64,000 nucleotides of DNA from Lumbricus rubellus (Eukaryota; Annelida; Clitellata; Crassiclitellata; Lumbricidae): NCBI GenBank assembly GCA_945859605.1, contig OX243811.1, forward strand, positions 54,960,069 through 55,024,068, written 5' to 3'. Made by a program: the position numbers and the translations under genes. Under the pieces are notes generated by a model, which saw nothing but the letters and a program-made list of their open reading frames with translations, made no database searches and had not been told where the DNA came from. Positions within the stretch are counted from its first letter, which is position 1. Each line of letters starts with the position of its first letter. This document shows, one piece after another, positions 12,743 through 23,534 of this stretch.

Positions 12743-15700
12743 ATAAACACAATTTACAGCAGACGGTTTGCTCATAAAACAGACGATAACATGCGAAAAT
12801 GAACCATAAAATAAACGAAGTTTTATCGAATTAAATTTTAATGCTGAATTATTGTAAATCATATTATGGTTGGCGAAACTTAGCAGAGACCTCAGACCTA
12901 ATACAGATGAATAAGGACAGCATATAATCGCCTCTAGGTCTACAGACTAATGCTATGCTTATAGCAAGTGCTGAAGTATTTGAAACGAGATTGATAACAC
13001 ACCACGAACAGAACGAGATAAGCCTGGATTATAGGTCTAGTATATATAGGGCATAATTGGGGAAACACGTAGGAACAGATAAGATAAACTGTCAGTCTAG
13101 CAAGGACGAAGCAAACGGCGGGGAAAGAGAGTAGGCTAGGTCGGGTCCTCGGCTAGGTGGTCTTGCCTAAAGTACAATGGTCGAATGGAATTTAACTGCT
13201 ATTAGATAAAGTCGTAGCAGGATATTAGCCTACTAGCTATGCTATTGGAATAGCTCACAGTTTTTGAAGCCAACGGAATGCGGGAATAGCAGATACTGAC
13301 TTAGCAATAGAGCGTCATGCACGGGTTAGACCGTTAGAGTGATATAGGAGAGGGCATGATGATGACAGAATTAAGCGACCATTTTCAAACCACGGTGAGA
13401 ATGACCGGGGATTGGCGGATCAACCCCTATAGTATCCTATAGCATTTCTTAGGAATTCACGGCCCATAGTTTTCTTTGCACACCACAACTCCACATAAAT
13501 CAACCTCTGACTCCATTTTTTTACAATTCTCATACTGTTTCGAATATTTGGCTAGCGATGGAAAGGAAGAATTTGATTTAAAGCAATCCACGTGCGGATA
13601 TAATAGCAGGTACCGGTAATCTATGTGTAAAGGCGAACAGTTGATCGATTTAACCTCTGATGCACGTGTTTCTCTGACTGTGTTTGCCAACAGTGTGAAG
13701 TCGAACGCACAAAAAGGCATAGGCGAGAATGATGCAAAAACCTTAATGCCCTCAATTTTGGTTGCGAAAACAATAATAGGCTTAGAGAAAAGTATGGCAA
13801 ATAGCTGTGTCATCGTAGGTCTTATGTAGGTCACAATAATTTGTATGGGTTTCATAGTCAAATCTGTTGGCATAATAATCACCACGGGCTAATCATCTGT
13901 AGAATTTAAATCATTTGGTTATTCATCGGCAGAATTTAAATCAGTAGGTCTTTCATAATTATGCAGAATACATACCATTGGTTTATTCATTGTTGTTCAT
14001 CATTGCTCATTGTTATTCATTGTTATTCATTGGTTTGCATTGTCATTCATTGGCTATGCTTTTGTGGAATTTAAATTACAGGTAGGCTTATATTCCATGA
14101 CATTAATTGAAATGAACATCGTGCCCATTAAAAATAGGGCGTCCTCAATCCTATGCATGAGTCAGCTTGTAACATTGAAAATAATCACTATGCTGACAGC
14201 TACTATGATGGAGACATGGAGTCTATAATATTATAGGCTAAACAGATCAAGAACAAAGACATTATGTTTGCTTGAAAAGTAGGCATGTTGCGTGTAGCCT
14301 ATCTAACCCCAAACATGAAGCTACCAATTTTCAGCGCATCAATACCAAAGACCTGAGCATCTTTTTGAGGTAAAAGCTTCAATATTAGAGTACAATTTTA
14401 TGCACAAATGGGAATTGTTTTCAAAATTTCAGCAAATAACTCAATTCCTAAACATGTCAATAACACACCCTAATCATGTCTTAGTTTAACAGTTTCTATA
14501 GGTCTGCTTCGCTATTGCTGTAAACATGTTATGAACAATCCTGCTTACAATTAACCAGGTTGAGCTGTAGCTGTATACTATGTATAGCCTACTAGTGTAT
14601 AGGCATACCGGTATACAAGTAAAACTTACTTCATTAGGAAGTCATTGAAGTGGTGGCTTTTAATTCTCACACACTGTTTATGTGTACACGAATGCTAAAT
14701 GGAATAAATTTAATTTAGTGTAGGCCTATTACCGATGTAGAAATTACCACACCTTACAATGAGTAAGTAGGCCTATAATAATTATTTTGCATAAAGAAAA
14801 TCTTCTTTTGTAAAAAGCATTTCTTTTACAACTTGTTTGCATAAGCATCAAATAAATGAGATTGACAGCTTTGCCTGTCTGTCTGGCGCCCGTTCCTTTG
14901 ACAAGAAGGCCATGGCAGTTAGGGCCTGGAGTCTGCTGCACTTAACGACACAACACGTGACTTTCTTGCATCTCATCTTCTACCATAAATTATGCGATAC
15001 AGTCAAATTATTATATTTTCTTGTTTTCTATCCATTTAGCGCCCTGTTATGTTCCTAAAAGGCGCTAGGCCTATATGTAACCAGGTATGCCTACAGGTCA
15101 ACCGTGTTGGATATAGTTACTCTGAAGGTGTACATGTAATTAGTTACATCAACTAAGCTTATCTACTGGTAAGGGAGGCAACTAAATAGATCTTTAGGCC
15201 TAGTTTGGCCTGTCTACAAATTGTTAGGTCTGCAATGGAACGCAAAGTAACTAGTAACTGAAAACAGTTGCTTTTAAAAAGTAACGCTGTTTTTTAGTTT
15301 AATGACTATATAATATGGAAAGTTAACTTGATTTTTTGTAGCTCCATTCATGTTGAAATTAGACTCAGACAATTGACAAAATGCCTGATGGGACTTTTTG
15401 TCCAGGGACTTTTTGTACAAGGACATTTTGTCCTAGCACTCATCTTTGGTGTGTTGATTTCAGGCGCTGTCAGCCTCAACAGAGTTGGTCCAGAGGGCCA
15501 CAGTCATCGTGTGAAGCGGGTGATCGGTGGGAGCAGCTACGAGAAGGGCAAATGGCCTTGGCTGGTGTCATTGCAGGGAGCCATTCCGTCGAAGGTCTTC
15601 CTCGGAATTCCAGTGGCTTACCAGCGATACTACTGCGGAGCATCACTACTCAACGATCGCTGGATTCTCACAGCCGCGCACTGCTTCGTCGAAAACGAAA

Positions 15701-18700
15701 TGGGGTCAGAGAGACATATCATAATTATGATCATATAATGACACCTACTTACTTACATTACCATAGACCTATAGAGACAGGCAGGAAGAAATACAGAAAT
15801 ACACAATAGAGTCATAGACAGAGCAACAGCGAAAGACAGAGTGATACTAATTATAGGATCAGGATCGATATAACATGTTTCGTCACATTTCTTACGATAC
15901 CTGCATGGTACCTCATAACGTACGTGACATCCATTGGACCATAATATGCTATCTGCAGAAAGAGAAACAGAAGCGAGAAGAAGAGAGGAGTAAAGAATTT
16001 ATCGACATTCGTATACAATGAAGCTTTCTGCTCTTTTCTTATTCGTTCTATCCTCATTCCAATATAATATGCAAGCTCACAGTGACAGGAAATGCATAAA
16101 GTAACACCCCAGTAGATTTCAGGTACATTGTAAGTCACAATTCGCAAGGGTTTTGTAATCAATGTTGTATGAACTTAAAACTGTTGCAGATCGAAAGCAC
16201 TTGAACCTCGATTTTGGCATGCGAAACTGGGAAAGACGGAATTAAAGGTATGCCTAATAATTATCATTCTGAAAGCCGATAATAAGCTTACCTTGGCATA
16301 GGCTATATCGCTAATATAAATCTAGGGCCTACACTAGTTTGGTAGCGCATGTGAAGGGCTTCAGCTGAGAGAAGCGCTTCATCAATAGCCATATATATAC
16401 AATGTGGGGCGCGGTGGTCTAGTGGTGGCGTCGTTGCCTTGAAGCCGGAAGGTTCGGGGTTCGAATCCACCTCGCCGCGTAAGGACCTTGGGCAAGTCCT
16501 TCACTCGCAATTGCTCAGCGCTTCGGCGTGAAACTCCGATGCAGTGTCCGCTCTGCATCGGGAGCGCCTCTGAGTAGAGAGAGCTTGAAGGGGCGCTATA
16601 ACAAGTGCACATACAAACAAACAAACAAATGCAATACAATACAATACAAACCAAATTATAGGGATGATGTGTAAAACGAACTCGTATTTCATAGCATTTG
16701 TGATATATTTCAATTACACTTCATCGAATTAGGACAGCTTTGAGTTGACTGTGACGGAGGAGGGCTTTAGAGTAGATTCTATGTTTTACCTTTACCGACA
16801 CCGTTACTCCGTCTCTGTGTGGCGCTATAGAAATTTTCAAATTAGATTAGATCAGGGATTTTTTAACGTGCTGTTGTACACAAAATGTGCAGTCCTAAAT
16901 GGATTTGTGCAGTTGAAACTAGTAAAAGCAGGTCATTGTTCTTCGATTGGAAGTAATTTACCACGGAGGAGGGGAAAGAAAAGAAGGAGCTGTGCAGTTC
17001 TAAGAATTTATTTTAAACAACTTTAGATTAGATTAGATTTCGACACACCGGCACAAGACAACAGACGCAACAAAATTACGATGCTGGAAATTATAAACTT
17101 AAAATACAGGTATCTGTACAATTTACGAATAGATTTATGTACAGAGACCGAACAATAATTCACAATAGCAACAGCAGCAGCAATGGCAGCAACAACAGCA
17201 ACAACAGCAACAACAGCAGCAACAACAACAACAGCAACAGCAGTAGCATCAGCAGCAACAACAACATCAGCAACAGCAGCAACAGCAACAACGGCAGCAA
17301 CAGCAACAACAGCAGCAGCAACAACAGCAAAAACCGCAGTAACAACAGCAATAACAGTAGCATCAGTAGCTGTTGTGCCTGGGTTCGTTGGGCGACAACC
17401 GAAGTCGTTCAATTTGTTCCAGATTTGTTGGATTTTAAACAGATGGAAATCATCATCAGAAGGTTTTAGAATAACATGCGACCCAGTTATAACAAAGAAA
17501 AACAAACGAACCTATAAGACTCGTAAGCAGAGATAGACTGCTGTGCTGTAGTAGACGTACAAGTGGGGGGAGGGGTGTAGGCCTATACTTATTGTGCTGA
17601 ATGCCATAGTATGATGGGACTTGTGTTGACATGTCCTTCAGTGTTGTCAAGTCACAGCATGAGCGACAGTGGAAGATCAGATCAGTCAGGTGCACATAAC
17701 TTTTAGAGTGAAAAACAGTTCAGAAGCCAAACCATACACTTGCAAATAATAACGCACTTGTAAGAAAAATCTGTGTTAGACTAATCCTATGCATGTATAT
17801 AAGAGGCAAAGAATAATGGTGTCATGCATGTATGTATATTTGTTAGGTAGATATACTATATAATACATGTATGTAACTATGTATGTATGCAAGTGTAGGT
17901 GTATTTATGTGTAACCTATGTATAATATGGATGTGGATGTGATCATGTGTTGATGTAAACATGCATGTGTGTGCGTCTGTATATGCATGCATAACTCCTA
18001 TAGATTTCTATTATGTCTGATTGGTAAACGATTTGATTTGACTTGATAATTAATTTATGTGCGATATATCGAAGCAATTGAATGACTTTAGACAGCAGTT
18101 TTTATCTCGTTTCATTTCAGTCGACAGTGATGGACCGAATGAAAGGATTTTTCGGTCGAATTCTGAAAGTTGACGAATTGCGAGAAGCCAACTGGTTCTT
18201 ACACGCACAGAAGATCGTCATACATCCAGAATACAACAGAACGAGTAAGAATCACACAATATAGATCAAATGTATTTCTACAGAGGATGTGTACAGTTTA
18301 CGAATCTACCTGTAGATAAAGATATTGTATATCTAAGCATACAGTTTGTGTTTTGAAGTGCATCTAAATTCTAAAAGAATTGAACGGAGTTCACTTGTAA
18401 ACGTCGAGGCATTAATTGGTTGACTATAGGATCTGTTTTAACGGCTGTTGATGGACTATATATGATTATAGGCCTATACGGAGATTACGGACTGCAGAGA
18501 ATAGGCCTATAAGGCGAATTGTGTCTGTGGTCTGTTAAATATTACTTGCTACTCACGACCGCCATATTACAGCCAACAGCCAGCACCTGTTAATTATTTT
18601 CTATCAATTAGCCTCGTTAAGCATAGAATTTCTACAAGTAGGCCCGCCCTATAGGCCTACTCAATTTCGTCTAATTCGAATTAAACTTTGTGGATCAATT

Positions 18701-20238
18701 CACATTATTTTTTGCTGGTACCTTGCGCTTGGCTTTCGAGTGGCGCTTTAGAAATGTGTGGATTACGATTACAATTATGACGTTAAGTAGTGTAAACTTT
18801 ACTTGCGAAAATGATGCATCCGCTGTTTAGGCCTATTTATTTGTGGCGTTATATAAATTCGTCCACACACACATATATATATACATATATATATAGCCTA
18901 TTTATATGATCGGTTGATGATCGTAGATATGTGGCAGCACGACATAGCGCTGGTGAAGTTGGAGGAGGACGTTCCATCTGGTGATGATATTCAGCCTCAC
19001 ATACAAAGCGTTCATCTCGTCAACTCCAACAACAGAACTTTCCCATCAACGTCCACCAATTGCATCATGATGGGATGGGGATGCACGAAAAACGGTAACG
19101 ATGCTATAGTCGACACACTTGTCCTATAGTTAGCTATAGGCCTACACTCTATTTAGAGTACTCGTCCCATGAATCTCTTTGCCGTGGGTTGCCGGTTCTC
19201 GACTTCAATAATGTGTGCTCTAAGTCTCGGGCTATCACGTCAAAATCACTGGTTAAATTTCTTATAATGTAACTATTATACGAGCTGCTTACACTGTAGT
19301 AAAAGAGAGAAAGACAGTAGGTCTAAGTACTCTGAAGACTGATAAGGAAACACTCACAACATGCTTGAATGCGCTTATTTGCACATATGCATCTGAACAT
19401 AGCAATCGAATGTCCAAAGAACTTTTCATAGCTGTCTTGTGTGCTCAGAATCGCTTAACTAAAATCATGGACTTTATGTGCAATGACAACAGGTGGGCCA
19501 GTGGTTGGTGTTGCGCATGACGTCATCATGCCAAAAGTCAGCGACATGCAGTGCTCTGCATACTGGGGAATATCTCCAATCTACAGATTCTGCGCCGGAC
19601 GCACCTCAACAAGCAGCTTTGGAATCTGTAGCGTAAGTACACGACTTCTATAATTATAATATACTCACTGAATATAATTTATAATTTATAGGCAACTCCA
19701 ATAGGCCCACCATACTTGAGCACCTACACACCAGCGCGCCGGGTCGTTTAGGCCTGCTCTAAGTTACTGCATCTCTCATAATAATCACTGTCATAATTAT
19801 AGGCTATATTATACTAAGCAATTTTGTGCCAGATTTCCTTGTCGTTTAACTTGGTAATTTCAAAATGCCATATTCACATTCGTTTGTAACTCAAAAAGGC
19901 CTACCACGTTGCAATAATAATAATAATAACAATGATAATGATAATTAAAATGATAATAATAACGATAATAATAATATTAAAAAAATAATTAATAATACAA
20001 GTCGAAAGGCTTTTGGTTGTCTGTACATGCACAGGGCGACAGTGGTGGTCCGTTAGTGTGTCAGGATGGAAACGATTGGATTCAGGTGGGAATAGCTTCC
20101 TTCACGAGCGCCTCAAAGCCAGGAGAGGTACCCGGCGTCTTCACGAGGGTTTCCAAATACGTCGACTGGATCCGTGAGGTCATCATCGATGACTTTCTCA
20201 GCACACATTCGGACGATGACAGCTACGACGATAAGTGA
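6441..20238 (+). CDS. secreted chymotrypsin-fold serine protease (S1A), six coding exons
   Basis: Predicted secreted endopeptidase of 316 residues. Coding exons: 6441-6531, 15464-15687, 18121-18244, 18927-19094, 19493-19632, 20035-20238, with matching phases 1, 0, 1, 1, 0. Exon 1 encodes a signal peptide (about residues 12-30). A short propeptide ends at KR, then VIGG (residues 50-53) forms the activation site. The catalytic triad is His103 in TAAHC, Asp152 in QHDIALVKL and Ser252 in GDSGGPLVC. The pocket-floor position (chymotrypsin 189) is Gly246, and positions 214-216 read SFT rather than SWG. Cys191 is present but its usual partner Cys220 is missing, while an extra Cys follows GWG. The C-terminus is acidic (DDDSYDDK). 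The exon 2 donor (TTC|GTC) is weak but is the only one found that fits the phase. Substrate preference is not clear; trypsin-like Asp189 is absent. Confidence 0.85.
7652..8160 (+). repeat. 5' LTR of Gmr1-like retrotransposon
   Basis: A 509-bp repeat with TGTAAGCTAA at its start and GGATATCACA at its end, giving TG...CA termini. It matches the 3' LTR at 12188-12697 almost base for base; the differences I can see are a C/A change near the start and a small change with a one-base indel in the GTGATTCCTGG region. Near identity means a recent insertion. TGGTGTCGTTGCGGTGAG, beginning two bases downstream at 8163, sits where a tRNA primer-binding site is expected. Confidence 0.93.
8466..11567 (+). 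CDS. Gag-protease polyprotein fused to an integrase C-terminal module
   Basis: A 1033-residue open frame that would package element RNA into particles. Residues 75-290 form a very long charged coiled coil containing two copies of an [10 protein letters not shown] unit. About 310-475 is a capsid-like region similar to the SCAN-related gag domains of Gmr1/mag-type elements. A CCHC zinc knuckle (C-x2-C-x4-H-x4-C, near residue 566) follows. An aspartic protease motif, [12 protein letters not shown] near 668, has Asp-Ser-Gly at the active site. After an acidic linker (about 770-840) the frame enters the end of an integrase: [16 protein letters not shown], then a GPY/F-type module ([10 protein letters not shown] near 914). 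The integrase zinc finger and catalytic core are absent without any frame break, so the deletion was in frame. The frame ends where an RT remnant begins in another frame. Confidence 0.85.
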   Translation: MEKLTEQKQAAIKKMSSERLVKLLIEAGVDAEEVEQMSREHLMRTLAEIWAKEEVEEEGAVVGAKEKPVEKPQAPMSMEALLQFMMMSRQEEKEKEEQRRQEEKEKEEQRRREERELRQQEIDMQRQQFQIQLEQMRIDRDESERRRMELMIEYEKARRSDEEIRRQQIEDKKAREEEKEKMRLQELQRAEEIRQEEFQAEKDNLEKAEREREEQMQLEQKKLAIKEAQLHEMAIEKEERRKQLDLLQQKIEQEELRRVEDQNRLTKKDEDDRKCREESERNRLRESETMVSKIKKIGDAMKHVLPKMPNDMMEVPLYFETVENAFNSFAVEKQYWVKLLLPLMTPRARTVLNRLSFENLDKYDAVKEHLLMEFKLTAREYRSRFAEAKKTAEETYTMFTARLKNLLNYYVRSRRVDKDYEKLFDLLVADKLKECLPPGPLQFVLAKEGTECLEASDVADLADIHVNNRIGVMFQEKPKYESWDNNPKQTKWDSNNKKTGSQAKSNDVRKDNCSGKQWSQDKQQSTWDRQAYNRTPPLGRPTESNASYTPYNKWENNEQRSFIKKRCHNCQSDKHLIKHCQAPGAANLRKSFSRSAENLRVNQIQVINAPPGWEEQYNRETEVKSVMKCTPRFIIQSKDDFSLIKKIALQHVTVEIRGNDGQPIRVKALSDSGTEIPVINEELLKGTTVEEIGRVHLQCVAGEPIPAKLVKIEVRMSSRNEGAATEDRTINIAPYLTLVCASIPADLCKENREKFLLHPEIIAELKEIPPVSVLQEELQANVTTRTQSRRAEVEGGEDEMINESSQEDDTDSEDELSIQDDEGITPENNENEEVMAACERNDSEDSGSDVEIGTSMREMFTENTNDEKQVENAKKLEKQKQYAGQYNKKAKYKEFKPGENVNVLYPTSTNKLISRWHGPCTVLQRRSKYSYLVDMNENGRRIVHANKMRKFIARTLSCGLIVAEDDEFGSVVELPLKEDQAETTQKSLQLDYEQIGHLTSEQQKSLQVGEEQITDLAIKMSKQVLYAMSRMYM
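11555..12070 (+). pseudogene. broken RT tail and RNase H of the retrotransposon
   Basis: This is pol debris in several frames. From 11555 one frame reads [18 protein letters not shown], a degenerate match to the RT palm YxDD motif, and stops at about 11663. From about 11682 another frame carries RNase H ([18 protein letters not shown], then [21 protein letters not shown]). Near 11862 a shift moves the remainder ([13 protein letters not shown] to VVADCLSRL) into a third frame that ends at 12070. Most of the RT is missing. It lies directly before the purine tract and 3' LTR, as expected for pol order PR-INT-RT-RH. Confidence 0.8.
12188..12697 (+). repeat. 3' LTR of Gmr1-like retrotransposon
   Basis: A 510-bp near-identical partner of the LTR at 7652-8160. 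It is preceded by the purine tract AAAAGAAAGGAAGGAGG (12168-12184), the likely plus-strand primer, and followed directly by a TA dinucleotide run. Confidence 0.93.
12698..12738. repeat. (TA)n microsatellite at insertion site
   Basis: About 40 bases of TA units immediately follow the 3' LTR. The 5' flank of the element also ends in a short TA run, so the retrotransposon probably entered a TA-rich site. Confidence 0.9.
12739..15463 (+). other. rest of serine protease intron 1, no gene recognised
   Basis: Intronic sequence. Short frames occur (for example 13623-13829 plus and 13457-13885 minus), but they overlap each other on opposite strands and show no domain. The last 76 bases read through as a hydrophobic frame beginning at an ATG at 15388. 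I treat this as the pyrimidine-rich end of the intron and not as a signal peptide, because the 15463|15464 acceptor joins in phase to the real signal-peptide exon. Confidence 0.5.
16406..16650 (+). mobile_element. tRNA-headed SINE (family A), forward copy
   Basis: The head GGGGCGCGGTGGTCTAGTGG carries an A-box-like region, and GGTTCGAATCC is a B-box. The body contains GGACCTTGGGCAAGTCCTTC, and the 3' part has GGGAGCGCCTCTGAGTAGAG and GGGGCGCTATAACAAGTGCA, followed by (ACAAA)n and (CAATA)n tails. It lies in intron 2 of the serine protease gene. The tail matches that of the LINE at 23535-24235. Confidence 0.8.
16853..17013. repeat. dispersed repeat, copy 2
   Basis: Second copy of the 253-419 repeat, sharing TTTTTTAACGTGC, TTGTACACAAAA, CGATTGGAAGTAATTTACCA and GTGCAGTTCTA. 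It sits between two stretches of TTAGA units (about 16840-16853 and 17025-17040), the first of which follows a retroposon-like GGCGCTATAGAAATTTTC tail. It lies within intron 2 of the serine protease gene. Confidence 0.6.
17165..17365. repeat. (CAG/CAA)n microsatellite
   Basis: About 200 bases of interspersed CAG and CAA units. They give open poly-Ser/Asn, poly-Ala/Thr and poly-Leu frames on both strands, which I regard as repeat artefacts. It lies within intron 2 of the serine protease gene. Confidence 0.92.
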
Positions 20239-22564
20239 TATCTGGACTACATCCGGAAGGAGAATCGTTTTCTCTCAGTGGACTGGGATGAAGGGATCTT
20301 TCTAACGCATTGATTCAGCAATGACTGGGAGTTTCGTGACCTGTAACAGCTCTAACTATAGGAATTTATTTGATGCTGGTCCATGCCAAGCGCCAAAAGA
20401 TCCACGAATTGCTGCAGAGAAAAATACGGAAGAGATCTTAAAATTTGTAAATAACGTTCACTTTGTAGACTTTTGCTGGATAGGACCAATTTCCATATCC
20501 GATATCTCAGTGATCACTCTCACCTGATGTTCTAACCTATTTATAGCAAGCAACCTCTAATGGCGTTAAGTCTATGAAAACATTTAAAAAGTGAATCGTT
20601 GTGAACAGAAGTCGATTGTCTGGTTTGAAAGAAAAACAAGGTCGCACTCGTGCAGCAACAGGTTCAACAAAAAGGACAACAGTCACATGGTTTTGCGAAG
20701 ATTTCTTTAATTTTTCTGAAAAGTCTTCTCAATTTATGCCAATGTTAGTCGTGAACTTCACAAAACTTTCATAATTTTAATCTATTAGGTATATTTGCAA
20801 CTGTGGTCAACATTTTATCATAATATTTCACCGATCGAATGAAACCGCCGTCATTGTTTGTTTACTTGCTCTTAAGAGAATTTTATATAATGTGAAACTT
20901 TTAAATGCTCTTTCTTCAGGCTGCAGTGTGGAACTTGGCCTCTCCATTCTTTAAACAGTGTAATATGTGATTTGTAGAGGAAGATCATTTCTCGTCTGCA
21001 GTGTCTTGTGAACTCGTCGCATTTCTTTCACGTCTTCTACACTAAAAACATTGCAAAAAACAAGACATGTTTAGCCAGAAATGTACAGTTACCAAGAGCC
21101 ACTAATCAGCTATGTTCCAAGCAGACAAGCTAGGCTCCATGCAAAACTGATTAAGCTAGGCTTCATGCAAAACTGATCAATATAAAAATTAATATTTGTA
21201 GGCTATAGTTGAATGTTAAAAACAGGAGGCAGTTCTGTTATCGCATGAATAGGTCTACCTTGACGAAAACTCGTACACATTGTCAAGCGTGAAAGATGAC
21301 AAGAAAGTGGCATATTATATGTATTTGAGCACAAGGTCATCGGGTATACTGATTATATTCATGTGCCCTTCAAATTATTGCTGAATTTTCTGCAAGTACG
21401 AGTAACGGTTCATGTAAGTAAATCGGAAAATCCGTAGATTTGTTAAGGTCAACTGATCCTATTGGTTAGTAGTAATAATAATAATAGTCATATACGGCTT
21501 AGCCTACTGCTTAGGCCTTCTACAATAACAGGATACCGCAACACTTTGACACTCGGAAATGTTCAATTGCGACCTGGTGACCGATATAATTCGAAGACTA
21601 ATGCGTTGAATATTACAGATGCCTCTCTGGTGAAGAATTAAACGATGGAATGCCAGCGCACTTCCATTTTGTCTTGGTGACTGACATGTGAAGCATGTTC
21701 CCCCTTCTATTGTCACGTAGGCCTAGTCATCCCTTTTGGCCTATGAGTTAATATTAGTAGGTATACATGGACCTAGTTCTGGTGCTAAGCAACATTTAAT
21801 AACTATGACGTCGCCCACCTCCTTTCCAGGCTTGGGTCTGGCACTATATGGCAGTCTTGGCACTTACGGGTATCGACGGTGGATGTGTCGATAGTAGGCT
21901 AAATCAATTGCTCTGTGACAAAGCAAAGCACTTGCCCTTCTGCATGCAACTACTGTTCAAATAAATCCAACTCTTTTTTAGTCTAATTCTAATTCTTAAC
22001 TTAGCATCACGTGACTAGGAGATGACATTATTTTTGATCTATTTTTGAAATCAGTGCATTTTGGATAGTTGCATGCGTTCTTGGCAAAAGCATGGATTAA
22101 GCCTAATAGTACCGGGTAACAGTTATTTCCAGCCTTGTTACTGTCGTAAGTGGGTGAGATCTTTTCATAAGCCTATCCGCAAAATGCATAGGCTTGACAC
22201 GTGACCAGATTAAGGCAAAAACCACAAAAACGTAGCTCGGAATCTAAATTCTGCATCCGGTCTCTCAGCCACAAAGAACACGCGAGAGATAAATATCACA
22301 ACTGTAAGCTAACTGGCTATATACTATAGGCGTAATTATGAAACATGATAATTTATAAATGACTTCATATAAAATGACTATGTAGAATTCTTGAACACTT
22401 TTATTTATGTGTAGGCCTACACGTACGGTATATGAGGCTTATGCCACGAGCGCTGTGACAAGTGTGACATGCAGATTTATCGTTAAGGTGAGTCAGAATG
22501 TAGGTGCGCATGTTACCTCTGATTTAGGCTATCTAACTTTCCAAGCAGGTAATCAGCTACTTAC
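20239..22564. other. serine protease 3' flank; no further gene recognised
   Basis: The 3' untranslated region of the serine protease presumably begins here. The NPF gene on the opposite strand should have at least one more exon in this interval, since its second exon ends at a splice donor (22565) in phase 1, but I could not identify it. Nothing else is recognisable. Confidence 0.4.
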
Positions 22565-23253
22565 TTTCAAGGTCGACTTCTGATTTTTCTGGCTGACTGT
22601 AAAAGATGGATCTACGGCTATACCCTCGTCCAAACCTAAAATTTTCCAAAAACAAACAGATAATGCAAATCTCATTCTCACCGACCATTTTCCTATAATA
22701 ATTATTATTATATGTAGGCCCTATACAAATTAGAAAATGTGATGCATTGTAACAAGTCAACTGCTTCTAAGTGCTTCTCGATGGCGCTTCCAGAATGGCT
22801 AAACAGACATAATTTATTAGCTACGTAGGCCTATAAGCCACAATGCTACTCTGGGTATTCCTCTTCAAGCGGCGCTATACAAATCCATTTAATGAATGAA
22901 TGAATGAATGAATGAATGAATGAATGAATAAATGAATGAATGAATGAATGAATGAATGAATGAATGAATGAATGAATGAATGAATACTATGAACTGAGTG
23001 ATTGATAATTCAGATCGCGACAGTGAATAATGTTTTGCCTTGGTCGGCCAACAATAGCGAAGTAATCGTTGAGAGCTTTCAGGTATTCCTTGAGTTCCTC
23101 GGGGCTTCTGAACACATCCGGTCTCTCTGGAGGTCCTCCCATCACTCCAGTCATTTCCGCATCGGTGACGACGGATAGTAGCGCTACAGAAATGCTGGCG
23201 ACGAGCACCACCAATAGAATTGCTGCCGATAGAGTTGACATCTTGCGGAACAT
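22565..23253 (-). CDS. NPF: neuropeptide F/Y-family precursor (first two coding exons, partial)
   Basis: Precursor of a secreted, amidated peptide hormone that would act on NPY/NPF-type G-protein-coupled receptors. Exon A (23253-23039) encodes a signal peptide (residues 1 to about 32, ending VVTDA), then a peptide with PPERPDVFRSPEELKEYLKA, ALNDYFAIVGRP and the first two bases of an Arg codon. Exon B (22635-22565) completes that Arg and continues F-G-R-G-Y-S-R-R, so the product ends GRPRF, with Gly as amide donor and a basic residue for cleavage. An intron inside the Arg codon of the RxRF/Y ending is a conserved feature of this family. Here it starts with GC (AAG|GCAAAAC) and ends TTTTAG. An acceptor (CATCCACAG) lies 12 bases before the ATG, so an upstream non-coding exon is likely. 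The C-terminal exon after 22565 was not found. Confidence 0.88.
22885..22984. repeat. (GAAT)n microsatellite on a retroposon tail
   Basis: About 100 bases of GAAT units directly follow GGCGCTATACAAATCCATTT, a LINE/SINE-like 3' terminus. It lies inside the NPF gene intron. Confidence 0.92.
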
Positions 23254-23534
23254 GTCGTTTTTTGCTGTGGATGCATCAAACAAGACACAATCTCTTCATG
23301 CATGGACCTTAGAGGTTAGAATATTCTACAAGATGTGCATTTATAATTATTAGTATGCCAAATCAGTAGCCATACTTTAGGTATAATCGTAATCTTCTAA
23401 TTTTAAAGCGCCACTCGAAGGCCAAGCGCGGGGCACCGGCTTATTCACGAGAGCTGCGTTGAGTCAAAAGAGTGAGAGTAGTCCATGGTGATCCGGGTCG
23501 AGTTACCGTAGGATCAAAGGGGTAGAACTTCAAC

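Noticed and set aside
15388..15463. Apparent signal peptide MGLFVQG... for the serine protease
   Set aside because: It overlaps the pyrimidine-rich end of the intron. The acceptor at 15463 joins in phase to a better signal-peptide exon at 6441-6531.
17137..17536. Asn/Ser, Thr/Ala and Leu-rich frames
   Set aside because: CAG/CAA microsatellite read in several frames on both strands.
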